Shown: positions 27,343 through 38,656 of the stretch, in pieces | How positions within the stretch are numbered: position 1 is the stretch's first letter | How the letters are laid out: every line of letters starts with the position of its first letter | NCBI RefSeq assembly: GCF_007971385.1 | Contig: NZ_CP042434.1 | Span: 1,798,001-1,862,000 of the forward strand | Source: Arachidicoccus ginsenosidivorans | GTDB lineage: Bacteria > Bacteroidota > Bacteroidia > Chitinophagales > Chitinophagaceae | Length of the DNA stretch: 64,000 nucleotides | Direction of reading: 5' to 3' | Notes under the pieces: model-generated | Database searches by the model: none | The model's input: only the letters and a program-made list of their open reading frames with translations | What the model was told of the DNA's origin: nothing | Made by a program: the position numbers and the translations under genes

Positions 27343-29133
27343 TCAATCCCCTTTTATCAATAATCTGGAGGCCTTATGCTCCGTTTTATTCAGCTGCGTA
27401 TTTTGGCACTCCAATACGCCACCTACCGGCCCGGTGACAGATAAGCCGTCAGTCGTGTTGACTGATGTGCCAAGGCCAAATTTCCCAATACGTATATTGT
27501 CCATGCGGCCCTGAAAATTCAATAAGGTATCTGTATTTGTTGTTATAGTTCCATTGTCTGTATGCCCAATAATATGGATCCCACTGGACAGACTGCTGTC
27601 AATACTTAATTCTTTGAGCACAATTCCAGTTATATTTTTTTTATCCAGACAGAATTCCACGGCGCCACGCCAATCCCAACTGTGATCAAAACCTCCGCTT
27701 TTAGATATGCGGCAATTTTCTATCCTTGTTTTGCCACTGAAATTATTATCCATCGCTCCCTTTTTAGTCGGGAAAGTCGTACTCAATAAAATAGCAGACC
27801 CCGCTGATATGTCTTCCAAAAGACAATCCCGAACCTGATTTGAATTTCCGCCATATATCGCTATCCCATTTGCCAGGAAAGGCAACTGAGCCGTACAGTC
27901 CTTAATTAAATTATGCCCTGGTTGGTATTTTTGCGCAGCACTGGCCATGGGCCAGATGGCAAAACAATCATCACCTGTGCCACGGGCACTACAGTTTTCA
28001 ATCACCGTACTAGTTACACCCACCCAAAGATTGATGCCGTCCGCAATCGTATTACGCAACCGGCAACCCTCAATAGTTAGATGACTGCTATTGTCTAGCC
28101 ACATACCCACTTTAGTGTGTTCAATCCAAAGCCGACTAATCGTTGAATTAGTACCGAATGATCCTACAATACCGTCGTTTTCCTCTTCGTCAGATCTGTA
28201 ATCCAGCTTACCGGTAATTGAAAAATCTGATAAATAAATATGATCACCCGCTCCTTTAAACCGAACCCGCCTTTGGGGGTTCGGATAATTGGCACTATCA
28301 CCCACAAAGTTGGTATACCACATACCAGCACCTTGAATACAGATATCAGAAGGCAATAAAATGTCCCCAGAGATCTGATAAACGCCTGCTGGGATCCAGA
28401 CCTTTTTGGATGATTTTAAAGCCAGGTTGATTGCTTTTCTTAATGCCACCGTATAATCTCCTGCGCTGGTCTGTTCACTGACCAAACGAGCATCAGTCAG
28501 CCAGATGGCGCCTTGAGGCGCCTTCAGCGGTGGCGGGACATTTTCCAGGTCCACCAGATCGATCATGCAAGAAGAAGCGTCTTTAGGAGTCCCCTCCAGT
28601 TTTATGGTTATTTGATCACCCGGTTCAATGCTTAAAGCTTTGATACGGCACGCATCATAAAAATTTCTGGGTTTGCCCGCCTGGGGCCGATTGGTAAAAG
28701 GATAATCCCCGTAAAGCCAGCTATATTTTGAACAGATAGCAGCGTGAGCTGCAGCTTTGCCATTAATCAGGATCAGTAAGCCCGCTTGCCTGCTTTCACC
28801 ACTTGCCCCGTCAGTGAGGCTATAGCGAATAACCATGGCGTTCGCTCTTTGCTGCGCAGTAAAGGCAACAAATGCATTTGCCCCTTTTAAGGCCACGCAC
28901 ATTTGATCTGAAGAAGCAGTCTGAACCTGATAAGGCCCGTAAACGGGCCCTAACAATTTGCCACTGGTTGTCATATTTTCTGCCTCGTAGGTAGTTACTG
29001 GCCATGGTGCCTTTGCCCCTAAGCTTTTTTGTCCGATTGCCTTTACCCACGGCAGCAGACAGCTCATTATACTAATTAAAACAACCCAAAAATAACGGTG
29101 TCTCAAAGAAAGAATTTTAATGAATAGTGCCAT
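27343..29133 (-). CDS. GH87-like alpha-1,3-glucanase with CBM35-like domain
   Basis: 596 residues. Signal peptide, then a carbohydrate-binding beta-sandwich of CBM35/CBM6 type (about 45-200, TYEAENM start). From about 205 a right-handed parallel beta-helix follows, with a pectate-lyase-like capping segment. The pair NTIADGINLW (D365) and GTGDDCFAIW (D388, D389) matches the Asp triad arrangement of GH87 mycodextranases and alpha-1,3-glucanases. The enzyme would cut alpha-1,3-linked glucan in the periplasm or at the surface. It is the last gene of PUL 1, seven bases from the GH97 gene, which fits an alpha-glucan substrate. Other beta-helix families (GH28, PL) lack this GDD context, but they are not excluded. 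Confidence 0.7.
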   Translation of the reverse strand: MALFIKILSLRHRYFWVVLISIMSCLLPWVKAIGQKSLGAKAPWPVTTYEAENMTTSGKLLGPVYGPYQVQTASSDQMCVALKGANAFVAFTAQQRANAMVIRYSLTDGASGESRQAGLLILINGKAAAHAAICSKYSWLYGDYPFTNRPQAGKPRNFYDACRIKALSIEPGDQITIKLEGTPKDASSCMIDLVDLENVPPPLKAPQGAIWLTDARLVSEQTSAGDYTVALRKAINLALKSSKKVWIPAGVYQISGDILLPSDICIQGAGMWYTNFVGDSANYPNPQRRVRFKGAGDHIYLSDFSITGKLDYRSDEEENDGIVGSFGTNSTISRLWIEHTKVGMWLDNSSHLTIEGCRLRNTIADGINLWVGVTSTVIENCSARGTGDDCFAIWPMASAAQKYQPGHNLIKDCTAQLPFLANGIAIYGGNSNQVRDCLLEDISAGSAILLSTTFPTKKGAMDNNFSGKTRIENCRISKSGGFDHSWDWRGAVEFCLDKKNITGIVLKELSIDSSLSSGIHIIGHTDNGTITTNTDTLLNFQGRMDNIRIGKFGLGTSVNTTDGLSVTGPVGGVLECQNTQLNKTEHKASRLLIKGD

Positions 29134-29139
29134 GTTAAA

Positions 29140-31257
29140 TTAATCAAGTTGTTTAAATCGTATGGCCACGCCCCCACCTTTTGCCATTTTTAATTGCAGT
29201 AAGCTGTGTTGATTCACGTTTATATGGCGGATTCTATAGGACTCGGGGTTCATTTTCCAATCTGCCGCTTTGCCGTCCTCATAGATAGCTGCCTGATATG
29301 TTTTGTCCGGATCTAAAAAAGATAAATTGATCGATGTTTGCCGGGCATTTTCATTGGTAATCGCCCCCAAATACCAATCACTGCTGTGTTTATCCTTGCG
29401 GGCAATGGTAATATACTGTCCAGGTTCTGCCTGCAGAACCCGGGTAGCCGACCAGTCAACCGGTACATCCCGGATAAATTGAAAAGCATCCAAATGCGCT
29501 TCATAGTTTTCGGGAAGATCAGCTGCCATTTGCAGGGGGCTATAGATGGTTATATAAAGCGCCAATTGTTTGGCCAGGGTCGTATGCACCTGTTTTGTAC
29601 TGTCACTGCTATAGTATTTGATTTTAAAAATACCGGGTGTATAATCCATAGGGCCGCCCATAAGTCTTGTAAAGGGTAAAATCGTTTCATGGGCAGGCGG
29701 ATTGCCTTTGCTGAAAGCGTTGTATTCATTGCCTCTGGCGGCCTCACTGGCCAGCCAGTTTGGATAAGTCCGCTGTTGCCCGGTAGGGCGCACCGGCTCA
29801 TGGGCATCTACCATGATATGATATTTAGCGGCCATACGTGCCACCCTCGCATAATGATTCACCATCCACTGGCCGTCATGGTGCTCTCCTCTTGGAATAA
29901 TTTTCCCCACATATCCTGTTTTGACTGCTTTGTAACCAAATCTGCGCATCAACTGGAAAGCCGTATCCATTTGCCTTTCATAATTGGTGGCAGACCCTGA
30001 AGTTTCGTTATGCATAATCATTTTAACGCCTTTTGAATTTGCATAATCTGTTATTTCCTTAATGTCAAAATCGGGATAGGGCGTCACAAAATCAAAGACA
30101 TTTTCCTTCCAGTGACCAAACCAGTCCTCCCAGCCCTGGTTCCAACCTTCTACCAATACGCCGTCTATTCCATACTTAGCTGCAAAATCAATATATTTTT
30201 CAACGTTTTTCGTATTGGCACCGTGGCGATAATTGGGAATCAGCTGTCCCTTACCATCGGTACTGTCCGGATAATCAGAAAAGCTCCAGGTTTTCTTGCC
30301 TGTCTGCATGGCCCACCATACACCAACGAACTTCATTGGATGAATCCAGGAGGTGTTTTTTATAACATTTGGTTCATTCAGGTTCAGAATCATCCTGGAG
30401 GCCAGAATATCTGTCGCCTGATCACTGATAATAATGGTGCGCCAGGGCGTTTTTTCCGGCGCCTGCAAATAGGCCTTATTGCCCACCGCGTCCGGCACCA
30501 GCCTGGAAGACAACACAAAATCTTTGCGATCAACATGCAGCTGCATGGCCGGATAATTCACCAGGCTTGCCTCGTGTATATTAATATATAAGCCCTGATC
30601 CGTTTTTAACATAAGGGGCGTTTGCACCGCATATCGGTCCGGAGCCACCCTGACGGCAATGGCCGTGGAGCTGTCCACCATTTTTTTATTATCTACCTGA
30701 CTCAACCTGGACTGGGTATATAAATATTCATTGGTATCATAATCTCCAGGAATCCAAAAAGCCATGTCATCGCCCGTCATATGAAACTCCGTTAACTCGC
30801 GCCGGACCACAAAATACCGTAGCCCGGGCTGTTTAGGAAAATAGTACCGGAAGGCGACGCCGTCTGGAAAGACCCGGAAAATAACGTCCAACAACCGGCT
30901 GGGAGACTTAAGTTCTCTAAGATGCACCGTCATCTGTCTGTAATGATCCCTGATGGCGCTTTCCTGCCCCCAGACTGGATGCCAAATGCTATCAAAAGAC
31001 GTCTTCTCTATGCCCGTTACCTCAAAGTCTTTATAAAAAGCAGGGTCGTCTTCCAGTTGAAATCCAAGTCCAGCGTTGCGTATGGCCTCCTTCCCTTTAT
31101 AGAACACCTGATATTGTGGTCTGGCTGAATCAGACAGGCTAAAAAATAAAGCCATATGCCCCATGGCAATTGAATCTACTTTTTGTGCCTGAGTAATGGA
31201 AAGACTACCTATCATAAAAAGCAAAAGAACAAGTCTTCGTTGTATTGTAAAATCCAT
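29140..31257 (-). CDS. GH97 alpha-glucosidase, inverting (SusB-like)
   Basis: 705 residues from the ATG at 31257 (MDFTIQRRLVLLLF), the start of a clean signal peptide; the frame extends to 31317. The N-terminal beta-sandwich, TIM-barrel and C-terminal domains of GH97 are all present. Counting from 31317, E438 (MHNETSGS), E507 (AHEPVRP), E525 (ASEAARG) and E531 (NEYNAF) fall one position from the SusB residues Glu439, Glu508, Glu526 and Glu532 (base, calcium ligands, acid). The nucleophile Asp of retaining GH97 is replaced (VKTGYVG), so it should invert. It should release glucose from alpha-glucans in the periplasm. Ordered SusC-SusD-GH97-GH87-like. Confidence 0.93.
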   Translation of the reverse strand: MDFTIQRRLVLLLFMIGSLSITQAQKVDSIAMGHMALFFSLSDSARPQYQVFYKGKEAIRNAGLGFQLEDDPAFYKDFEVTGIEKTSFDSIWHPVWGQESAIRDHYRQMTVHLRELKSPSRLLDVIFRVFPDGVAFRYYFPKQPGLRYFVVRRELTEFHMTGDDMAFWIPGDYDTNEYLYTQSRLSQVDNKKMVDSSTAIAVRVAPDRYAVQTPLMLKTDQGLYINIHEASLVNYPAMQLHVDRKDFVLSSRLVPDAVGNKAYLQAPEKTPWRTIIISDQATDILASRMILNLNEPNVIKNTSWIHPMKFVGVWWAMQTGKKTWSFSDYPDSTDGKGQLIPNYRHGANTKNVEKYIDFAAKYGIDGVLVEGWNQGWEDWFGHWKENVFDFVTPYPDFDIKEITDYANSKGVKMIMHNETSGSATNYERQMDTAFQLMRRFGYKAVKTGYVGKIIPRGEHHDGQWMVNHYARVARMAAKYHIMVDAHEPVRPTGQQRTYPNWLASEAARGNEYNAFSKGNPPAHETILPFTRLMGGPMDYTPGIFKIKYYSSDSTKQVHTTLAKQLALYITIYSPLQMAADLPENYEAHLDAFQFIRDVPVDWSATRVLQAEPGQYITIARKDKHSSDWYLGAITNENARQTSINLSFLDPDKTYQAAIYEDGKAADWKMNPESYRIRHINVNQHSLLQLKMAKGGGVAIRFKQLD

Positions 31258-31407
31258 AATTACATTTTGTACGTTAATAAAACTCCTGTGCCTGTCATTA
31301 TAGCGGATTAAGAACAAAAGACAGATTAAAAGGTGATGATTGCCACGCCTGTTACACCACCAGCCAGGCCACCGGTTATGACATCAAATATTCCAACCAA
31401 CGGTTTT

Positions 31408-31441
31408 AATAAGCGCTCCTTTTTTATAAGAAGCGCTTATT
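31408..31441. terminator. Hairpin between susD and GH97 genes
   Basis: A perfect 10-bp stem (AATAAGCGCT / AGCGCTTATT) with a 14-base loop containing a T-run. On neither strand does a strong T-tract follow the stem, so it may attenuate or process the PUL 1 mRNA rather than end it. Confidence 0.4.
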
Positions 31442-31522
31442 TATATTCATGTTGATTGGTTTAAAGCGTCGAATAAAGGTCTAACGAAAGGCCCGACAAA
31501 AGGCCTATTATAAAAAGACACC

Positions 31523-33372
31523 TTAATATCCTGGATTTTGATCGGCTGTGGTAATTTTTGGATTTGAGTTAATCTCTGCCAGCGGTATCGGCCATGCATA
31601 GGATTTATCGTCCCACTGCAAATCACCTTTGACGGTGCGGACTTTGCCATAATAAGCCGCTTCAGAAGCGCCCAGATGCCAGCGGCACATATCAAACCAC
31701 CACTGTCCTTCATTAAATAACTCTGCCCATCTCTCATAATACAAAGGATTGTGCCCCAAAACAGGATCGTTTGAAACCGCTGCAGGCGTCGCATCTGTCA
31801 GACTCTTGTAATCCAGTGCCGAGGTCATATTCGGATCTAGTCCGTAGGCTCTGCGTCTGATTTTATTCAGGTAGTTCAAGGCGGTTGCATTATCCCCATT
31901 ATGCATACTAGCCTCTGCAAATAACAGATAAACGTCTGCCAGCCGCAGCAGATAAATATTACAAGCATCTGCATCTCCTACCGCATCCATTGTATTGTAG
32001 ATAGGGGCATATTTGCGGAAGCTCCAGCCATATTCTTCAGCAAAATTAGGATCTCCTTGCAGATAACCAGGTCTTGCCACGGGATGCCAGGCGAGTACTC
32101 CATTTTTATCTTTCAGGCGGACAGAATCCAACCAGGGTTGCATGGCCACGACATATAGCCTTGGATCCACCGTGTGATTGGTCCGTGCTGCCAGCGATTT
32201 TTGTTTATAGACAGGATCCATCACCATTTTGGGATTGCTATAACTGGCAGGCTTTGACGCGTCAAAATCTAGATTATTAACCAAATTATATGTGCCCAGA
32301 TTAAACCCAAAGCGCAATACATTTTTATCATGGAATCCATCATTGCCGCCATAGCCAAGTGGCTGAGAAGTCGCTTCTGTACCGTCTTCACCTAGTGCAT
32401 AGGGCGGCCATATCAGGCCATTAATGGTGGTGGCATTGGCCACCCCACTGAATACGCCGTATCCACCCATGGCATTCTGATCTACATTGAGTTCAAATAA
32501 TGATTCTGAATTAAATTCATCTACAGAATTGCCATTGATATCAATTCCTATAAAAGAATTCCGATAGTTTTTATAAGGCATCAGTGATTTACCACTGTTA
32601 TCGATCACATCTTTCAAAACAGGCGCGGCCTTTGCATATTCTTTTCTAAATACATAGGCCTTGCCTAATAATGCCTTAGCGGCCCACTCGGTTGCCCGGG
32701 CCTGATCACTGGCAGGCCATACCTGACCTTTAAGTAAATCTGCGGCCTTTTGCAGGTCACTTTCTATAAGATTCCAGACGGCCGTAATGGAACTACGGGG
32801 TTGCTGTGCATCCTGGTAAGTCGCAGGAATACCGGAGAAAATAGGCACGCCAAGTGTATCGGTGGCAGTAGGGCTGGGCACATAATCTTCCCCAAATAGA
32901 TTTTCCAGCATAAAGTAATAATAGGCCCTGAGAAAATAGGCCTGTCCTCTGACATAGTCAATTTGCGTTTTCTCTGCTGGAGCGGCGTAATTGGATTCAT
33001 AAAAATCTGCAGCAGAAAGGGCGACATTACAGTTTTTAACACCGGCAAAAAGTGCCTGCCAGGCGCCAGTGACAAATCCATTGGAAGGATTAATCGCCAT
33101 GGGATTGCTAAATCCCACCCAATCGGGATCCGTATAGGCGGCATCCGATACGTGCGTCGCATTGGCCATGACTTTAGGCAAAAAATCAAATCCATATAAA
33201 TACTGATCCCTGAGATTGGAATAACAGGCAGTGACCGCACTATTTAAATCATCAAAGCTTTTTGGATAGCTGGCTGTAGAATACTTATCTGTTGGCCCAA
33301 CCATGGCAGGATCCTTTTTACACCCGCTTATCAGACATGCTGCCAAAAGGATTGAAAAAATATTTTGTTCAT
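31523..33372 (-). CDS. SusD-like outer membrane lipoprotein of PUL 1, start frameshifted
   Basis: About 616 residues when restored. The intact frame begins MAACLISGC (33346), too short for a signal peptide. An ATG at 33372 (MNKIFF) is one base out of frame across the T6 run (plus-strand A-run 33355-33360); adding a T gives a full signal peptide with lipobox LISGC. Typical SusD elements are present: DYVRGQAYFLRAYYYFMLENLFGEDY and RLADVYLLFAEASMHNGD (TPR), ending TTADQNPGY. It pairs with the SusC upstream and should bind alpha-glucan oligosaccharides at the surface. Confidence 0.87.
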
Positions 33373-33390
33373 ATTGAGTAAGTTTAATGA

Positions 33391-36300
33391 TTAGAAATTG
33401 ATATCCAGGCCAACCGTATAAATCCGGGTTTGCGGGTACTGTTCGACCGCGTCCACGCCACGCGTGGTCACCCCTACATTGGTTCCGACAATGCCAGAAG
33501 CCGTATTGGTAGAATAAGAACTACCCAGTTCAGGATCCAGCCCTGAATAGTTCGTAATGGTAAACAGGTTATTGCCCATCACAAATAACCTGGCGCTCTT
33601 AATGGAGATTTGCTGCAGCAGTCTATTGGAAAAAGTGTAGCCAATTTGCAGGTTTTTTAGTTTGAGATAACTGCCGTTTTCCACAAAATAACTGTTGACC
33701 GTATTGTAATTGGGGTTGCTGGCATTGAGCGTGCCATCTGGGTCCAAAACCCTTGGCTGGCTGGTCAGGCCATTATCCCCAAAAAAGGAACTGCCAAATA
33801 TCTGACTGGTGGTATTTCCGTCGGCAAACGGGAACTGTTCATAGGCTTTCACCCCATTAAACAGATCTACGCCCTGAACACCATTAAAAAGCATGGCCAC
33901 ATCAAAACCCTGATAATTCAGGCGAATATTGATACCATAGACGAGTTTTGGATTAGGATTGCCGATGACCTGTCTATCAGCTGCTGTAATATTGCCATCG
34001 CCATCCAGATCCTGGAATATCAGATCGCCTGCGTGCGATTGAACACCGTTTACCTTTTGACCGGCAGCGTCCTGATCTGTCTTAAAGAGCCCCTCGGATT
34101 TAAATCCATAGAAGGAACCAAAGGGTAAGCCTTTTTTGGTAATGGTAATATTATTGGTCCCCATCATGTTAAAGCCACTTGGATCCAGGTTATTGTAGTA
34201 ATTGCGCCCATCATAAATCGCATCATTGGTGATGCCCCCCAAATTCAAGACCTTATTGTTATTGAAACCTGCGTTTAAGCTGATATCATAACCCAATTTA
34301 CCTGCCTGATCCTTATAGCCCAAAAGGAGATCAAAACCTTTACTCTGCACTTCACCGATATTGGTGAAGTAAGTAACAAATCCTGAACTAAATGGCAGCG
34401 GCAATGCATACAGCATATCTTTGGTTTTACGGTTATACCATTCTGCCGTAAAATAAAGATGGTCATTTAATGCGCTGGCGTCTAAGCCGATATTGGTTTC
34501 ATAGATGCTTTCCCAGTGCAGGCTGGGATTGGGTAACATATTAATGGAGTTGGCCACAAAAAGCGGTCCATCTGGCGTAAAGTTCTGCCCACCATTGGCT
34601 GCACCACTTGTCCCCTGAAACTGACTATAAGTAGCCAAAAACAGATAGGGAGGGATATTACTATTGCCCAGAGAGCCATAACTACCCCTTAATTTCAGTT
34701 GATTAATCACGGGTAATAAAGGCTTGAAAAAGGCTTCATCGCTGATATTCCAACCAGCGGAAACCGAACCAAATACGCCCTTTTGTTTTTCCGGGCCAAA
34801 TACAGTAAAGTTAGCATCCTGACGAATCGAACCAGATAGATAATACCGGTCATCAAAATTATAATTGATGCGGCCAAAATATGACTTGATTAACCCCTGT
34901 GGATCGTAAGATCCGGAGACGGACTCCACAGAAGCGGAAGTTTTGACAAAAGAAAAACCAGGAAGTCCAATGGAGCTTTCGCCAGCATTGATATTATTAA
35001 ACGACGAGTTTATCTGTTCAAAACCTGCCATTGCATTAATGTGGTGCTTTCCGAGTGTCTTATCATAAGTCAACACAAAGTTGTCAAGGGTCTGCGTGGA
35101 TTGAATATTATATTTATTCAAGGAGTTAGTGGCAGGAGAGCTGGGACCAAAATACTGGTTATCCTGAAAATAATTTTGGGTTTCACTGTAGTAGGTATAG
35201 CCCCAGGTCGTCCTAAAACTAAGGTTCAGTGGCAATTTAACCTCTGCATAGACATTCCCCTGAAAATTATTTTGTGTATTCTGGATATTGGAGGACTGGA
35301 TCATTCCATAGGGGTTCGGCCCTCCAAAACTGATACCATATCCTGGGGTACGGATCCATATTGGCCGTCTGCATTATATTTTGCAATAATGGGCAACGTT
35401 CTGAAAGGTGCATTAAAAAGCTGCGGCATCAGTGGATTGACTGGCATACCTTTTCTTTGAGAAACAGCCATTTGTTCCCCAATTTTAATAAACCGTCCCA
35501 ATTTATAGTCCGTATTTACCCTGGCGCCGCCAATATTTGAATAATTGCGGATAAAAATGCCTTTTTGATTATTGTAGAAACCGGAAAATAAATAATTAAC
35601 CACGGGGGATGCACCAGAAATAGATAAATTATAATTTTGCTCAATACCATTTCTATAAATCACATCTGTCCAGTCGGTATTAGGTAAGGTATCTGTTTGG
35701 TCGGCTCCGGCAAAAATATTGGGATTGATGATATTTTGCATTTTAATATAGCCTTCCCTATCCAGCAGATGAATAGCTTTAGGTCTGGTCACCCCATAGC
35801 GTGTACTGAAATTAATATCCGGCTTTTTATTTAATCCACTCCCTTTTTTGGTCGTAATGACGATTACCCCGCCTGCGGCGGCGGCGCCATAAATGGCTGC
35901 CGCACTGGCATCTTTCAATACATCAATGGTAGCAATGTCCTGTACATTGATGTTCTCCGGTGATTGCCTGACCCCGTCTACAATATAAAGCGGGTTTGGC
36001 TGATGCAAAGAAGACAACCCCCTGATAATAATCGTTGGCGTAGCACCGGGCTCTCCAGAGCTGTTGATTACTTCAACACCAGGAGCGCGCCCCTGGATGG
36101 CGGAAGTAATACTAGTAGTAGGCAGGTCTTTCAAATCCTTGCCGTTGACAGAAGAAACAGACCCTGTAAGGTCCTTTCTTCTTTGGGTACCATAACCCAC
36201 GACTACGATATCGCTCTGCACATCCTCTACTGGTTTTAGGCGAATAATAATAAAGCCCTGTCCATTGGTGGCTACTAACTGGGAGGCATATCCGATATAA

Positions 36301-36619
36301 GACACGACTAAGGTATCGCTCCCTGACACTCTTTGAAGTGTAAAAGTTCCGTCTTTATCCGTACTCACGCCACTGGCTGCATTTTGCCAGGCAATGGAAG
36401 CGCCACCAAGGGGAGGCCCTCACCGTCGGTGACTTTACCTTTAATGGAGCCGTTTTGACCATAACTGCCCGTCGAAAATAACATCAATAGGGCCATGATC
36501 CACACCGACCCGCTTATTTTCCAAAAGCGGGTTCGTTGGAGAAATTCTTCTTTTTTTAATTCGGGAGCAAGCGCCGCAAAAGACGAATTTGTTAAAATCT
36601 CTCTCATTTGTTTCATCAA
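33391..36619 (-). pseudogene. SusC-like TonB-dependent transporter of PUL 1, two frameshifts
   Basis: Three frames build one protein of about 1076 residues. The first (36619-36365) has an atypical long N-terminus (MKQMREILTNSSFAALAPEL) before its membrane helix and the start of the carboxypeptidase-like domain. A missing base in the G4 run at 36410-36413, or next to it, breaks the frame in GLPLVGASIAW. The second frame (36368-35301) carries the plug (VLKDASAAAIYGAAAAGGVIVI). A missing C in the run at 35345-35348 breaks it before PGYGISFGG; the third frame completes the barrel, ending GLDINF. It imports the oligosaccharides of PUL 1 together with SusD. Confidence 0.9.
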
Positions 36620-36853
36620 TTTAAAAGGGTAAATAATAGATAATACTACCTCGAATTCCTAGTGAATTTTGATGAACCAAAGAAACAATACTAACTGAGC
36701 GTCGGCAAATATTATAATCGAACTATAACAATTATATTAACATACGGTTGTTTTAAAAAATATAACCACCTGATATATAAATATTTAAAAACGTATATTA
36801 TTTATCTATATATAATACAATTTGATAAAGAAATCTAAAAATATTTAACTGTT
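36620..36853 (-). promoter_or_regulatory. Promoter region of PUL 1 susC
   Basis: An AT-rich spacer between the SusR-like gene and susC. It should hold the inducible promoter of PUL 1. GGTTG...AACC near 36745-36765 is a possible weak inverted repeat; no clear -7 box was fixed. Confidence 0.3.
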
Positions 36854-38476
36854 TTAACGCTGAACAGATTTTATTGCCATGATTTTTTGCTCAAATTGTT
36901 CGTTGGAGACCACAGATTTGTTTTTTACTTTTGTCTTGTAAGTGTTAATGGTATGGACGGAATATCCCAGAATGGAAGCAATCTTTTCGTTGTCATGGAT
37001 CCCTAATCGGATCAGCGCAAAAATCCGAACTTCGGTAGGAAGTGATGCCTTCTCCCCCAGGTTTATCTGACAGTCTGGTGTAAATAAAGCGTTGTACTGC
37101 TCCAGAAAATGTGGGAACAGTTTTAAGAAAATCCGGTCAAAATTATCCAGCAGTTCGTGTTTATCTTCCTTTAGATTAAATTGATTGATCAAAATGGCAA
37201 TTTCTGAGAATTTGCCATCACGTACCCGTCTTTCTATACTCTTTTTAAATTTTTCCACCTTGGCGTAAACCTCAGAATTCCCATTAAAGAAATAACCTAA
37301 GTATCCCTCTTTGATCTTATTGGCTTCCTCCAGCCTGGCATTGCTGTCCTGTAAATGTAAATGCGCTTTACTGATGGTCTTTTCAGCTTTTTTCAATTTG
37401 CGCATTTGCCTGAGTATTATAAGGATCAATCCGGCAAACAAAAGCAAGAGTAAGGTGGCTATTACCCCATATAAGATCGCATTCCTTTTTTGATTTTCCA
37501 CATTGGCCACGCGTTGACTTTCAATCAGAGAGAGAATAGAACTGAGTTGAACCTTCCGTTGTTTGGCACCATAGAACACCGCATCATTCATCGCTTTTTT
37601 AATATAAAGGGACGCATGAGCAATATCATTTCTTTTATATAATAAGGTAGAAAGGTTAAAAAGGGCAGTCGTTTCCTTGGTAGAGGACACAATATCAGCA
37701 ATGGCTGCGCGCAATAGCAGATAAATTGCCTCTTCCTTATCTTTTCCATGGATATAAAGATCACAGAGGGTAGAGGCCGTAAGTGCTAACTGGTGGGGTG
37801 TTAAGTCTTTTTGAGCCATCAGCCCATTAAAAAATTTAAGTGCCTTTTGTTTTTGGCCCCTTCTGATGGCCTTCAGTCCGCCGTAATATTTATATTCAAA
37901 ACGGGCCTTGTCATAATAAACCATGGCTGAATCCAGGTACCTACCGCCAAGGGCATTATAGGCAGGAGAATGATACTTATCATTGTCAAAATCTGCAATA
38001 TCATAATAACACCTGGCAAGCAACGTATAATACTCTGCCCTGAAAGCAGGCAATAAATTGGCGCCTTGCAACACACTTAAGGAATCAAAGGCCTCTTTAA
38101 ACATCCCGGAAGAAACCAAAATAAACCCTTGTTTTAATTGTGCCAAAACATAAAGAGAGTCATTATTTTCCGCCCGGGCTTCCTTCAGCAGCAATTGTGC
38201 ATAGCTATATGCAGAATCATAATTGTAAGTCCTAAAAGCACTGTACAATTTAAGGTATTTATCAAAAAGCGCGCTTTGACTGCCCGTACTTATTCTTATA
38301 GAATCAATTTCTCTGACTTTGATAGAGTCATAATTGGCAGCGGCTGCTATTGTTTGATTCAGGCTGTCAAAAAGTGGCCTGAGATGACTTTGGGCCCGCG
38401 CACTTTTTGGAACACACAACAGCGCAATAAAGCAAAGGGCAATGGAACAGCAAATAAAATTTCGGTAAAAGCGCAT
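36854..38476 (-). CDS. DUF6377 transcriptional regulator (SusR-like)
   Basis: 540 residues. Signal or anchor at the N-terminus, then a TPR-rich periplasmic sensor (about 30-330, with SAYSYAQLLLKEARAENND and ALKFFNGLMAQKD), one membrane helix (about 336-360, VIATLLLLLFAGLILIIL), a cytoplasmic coiled coil (AEKTISKAHLHLQDSNARLEEANKI) and a C-terminal LuxR-like HTH (about 490-530, DNEKIASILGYSVHTINTYKTKV). This is the SusR plan: periplasmic oligosaccharide binding changes the cytoplasmic DNA-binding part. It lies next to PUL 1, probably its regulator. Confidence 0.85.
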   Translation of the reverse strand: MRFYRNFICCSIALCFIALLCVPKSARAQSHLRPLFDSLNQTIAAAANYDSIKVREIDSIRISTGSQSALFDKYLKLYSAFRTYNYDSAYSYAQLLLKEARAENNDSLYVLAQLKQGFILVSSGMFKEAFDSLSVLQGANLLPAFRAEYYTLLARCYYDIADFDNDKYHSPAYNALGGRYLDSAMVYYDKARFEYKYYGGLKAIRRGQKQKALKFFNGLMAQKDLTPHQLALTASTLCDLYIHGKDKEEAIYLLLRAAIADIVSSTKETTALFNLSTLLYKRNDIAHASLYIKKAMNDAVFYGAKQRKVQLSSILSLIESQRVANVENQKRNAILYGVIATLLLLLFAGLILIILRQMRKLKKAEKTISKAHLHLQDSNARLEEANKIKEGYLGYFFNGNSEVYAKVEKFKKSIERRVRDGKFSEIAILINQFNLKEDKHELLDNFDRIFLKLFPHFLEQYNALFTPDCQINLGEKASLPTEVRIFALIRLGIHDNEKIASILGYSVHTINTYKTKVKNKSVVSNEQFEQKIMAIKSVQR

Positions 38477-38656
38477 TATGGAACTTTATTAAAACAATTT
38501 AACAAATGTAAGCAGAATTTCTATTTCGCTACACTTTTAAATCCCAAGTACACTGGAAAAGTAAATACATTGAGTAACAAACCCATATCAAGAAAAAGCA
38601 ACCTATTCCCAAACTGAAAATTTCCGTTTCAATTAATCAAAATAGGTTGTAGCCCT

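Noticed and set aside
38138..38617. 159-codon plus-strand frame
   Set aside because: Antisense to the conserved 5' part of the SusR-like gene; shadow of its codon pattern.
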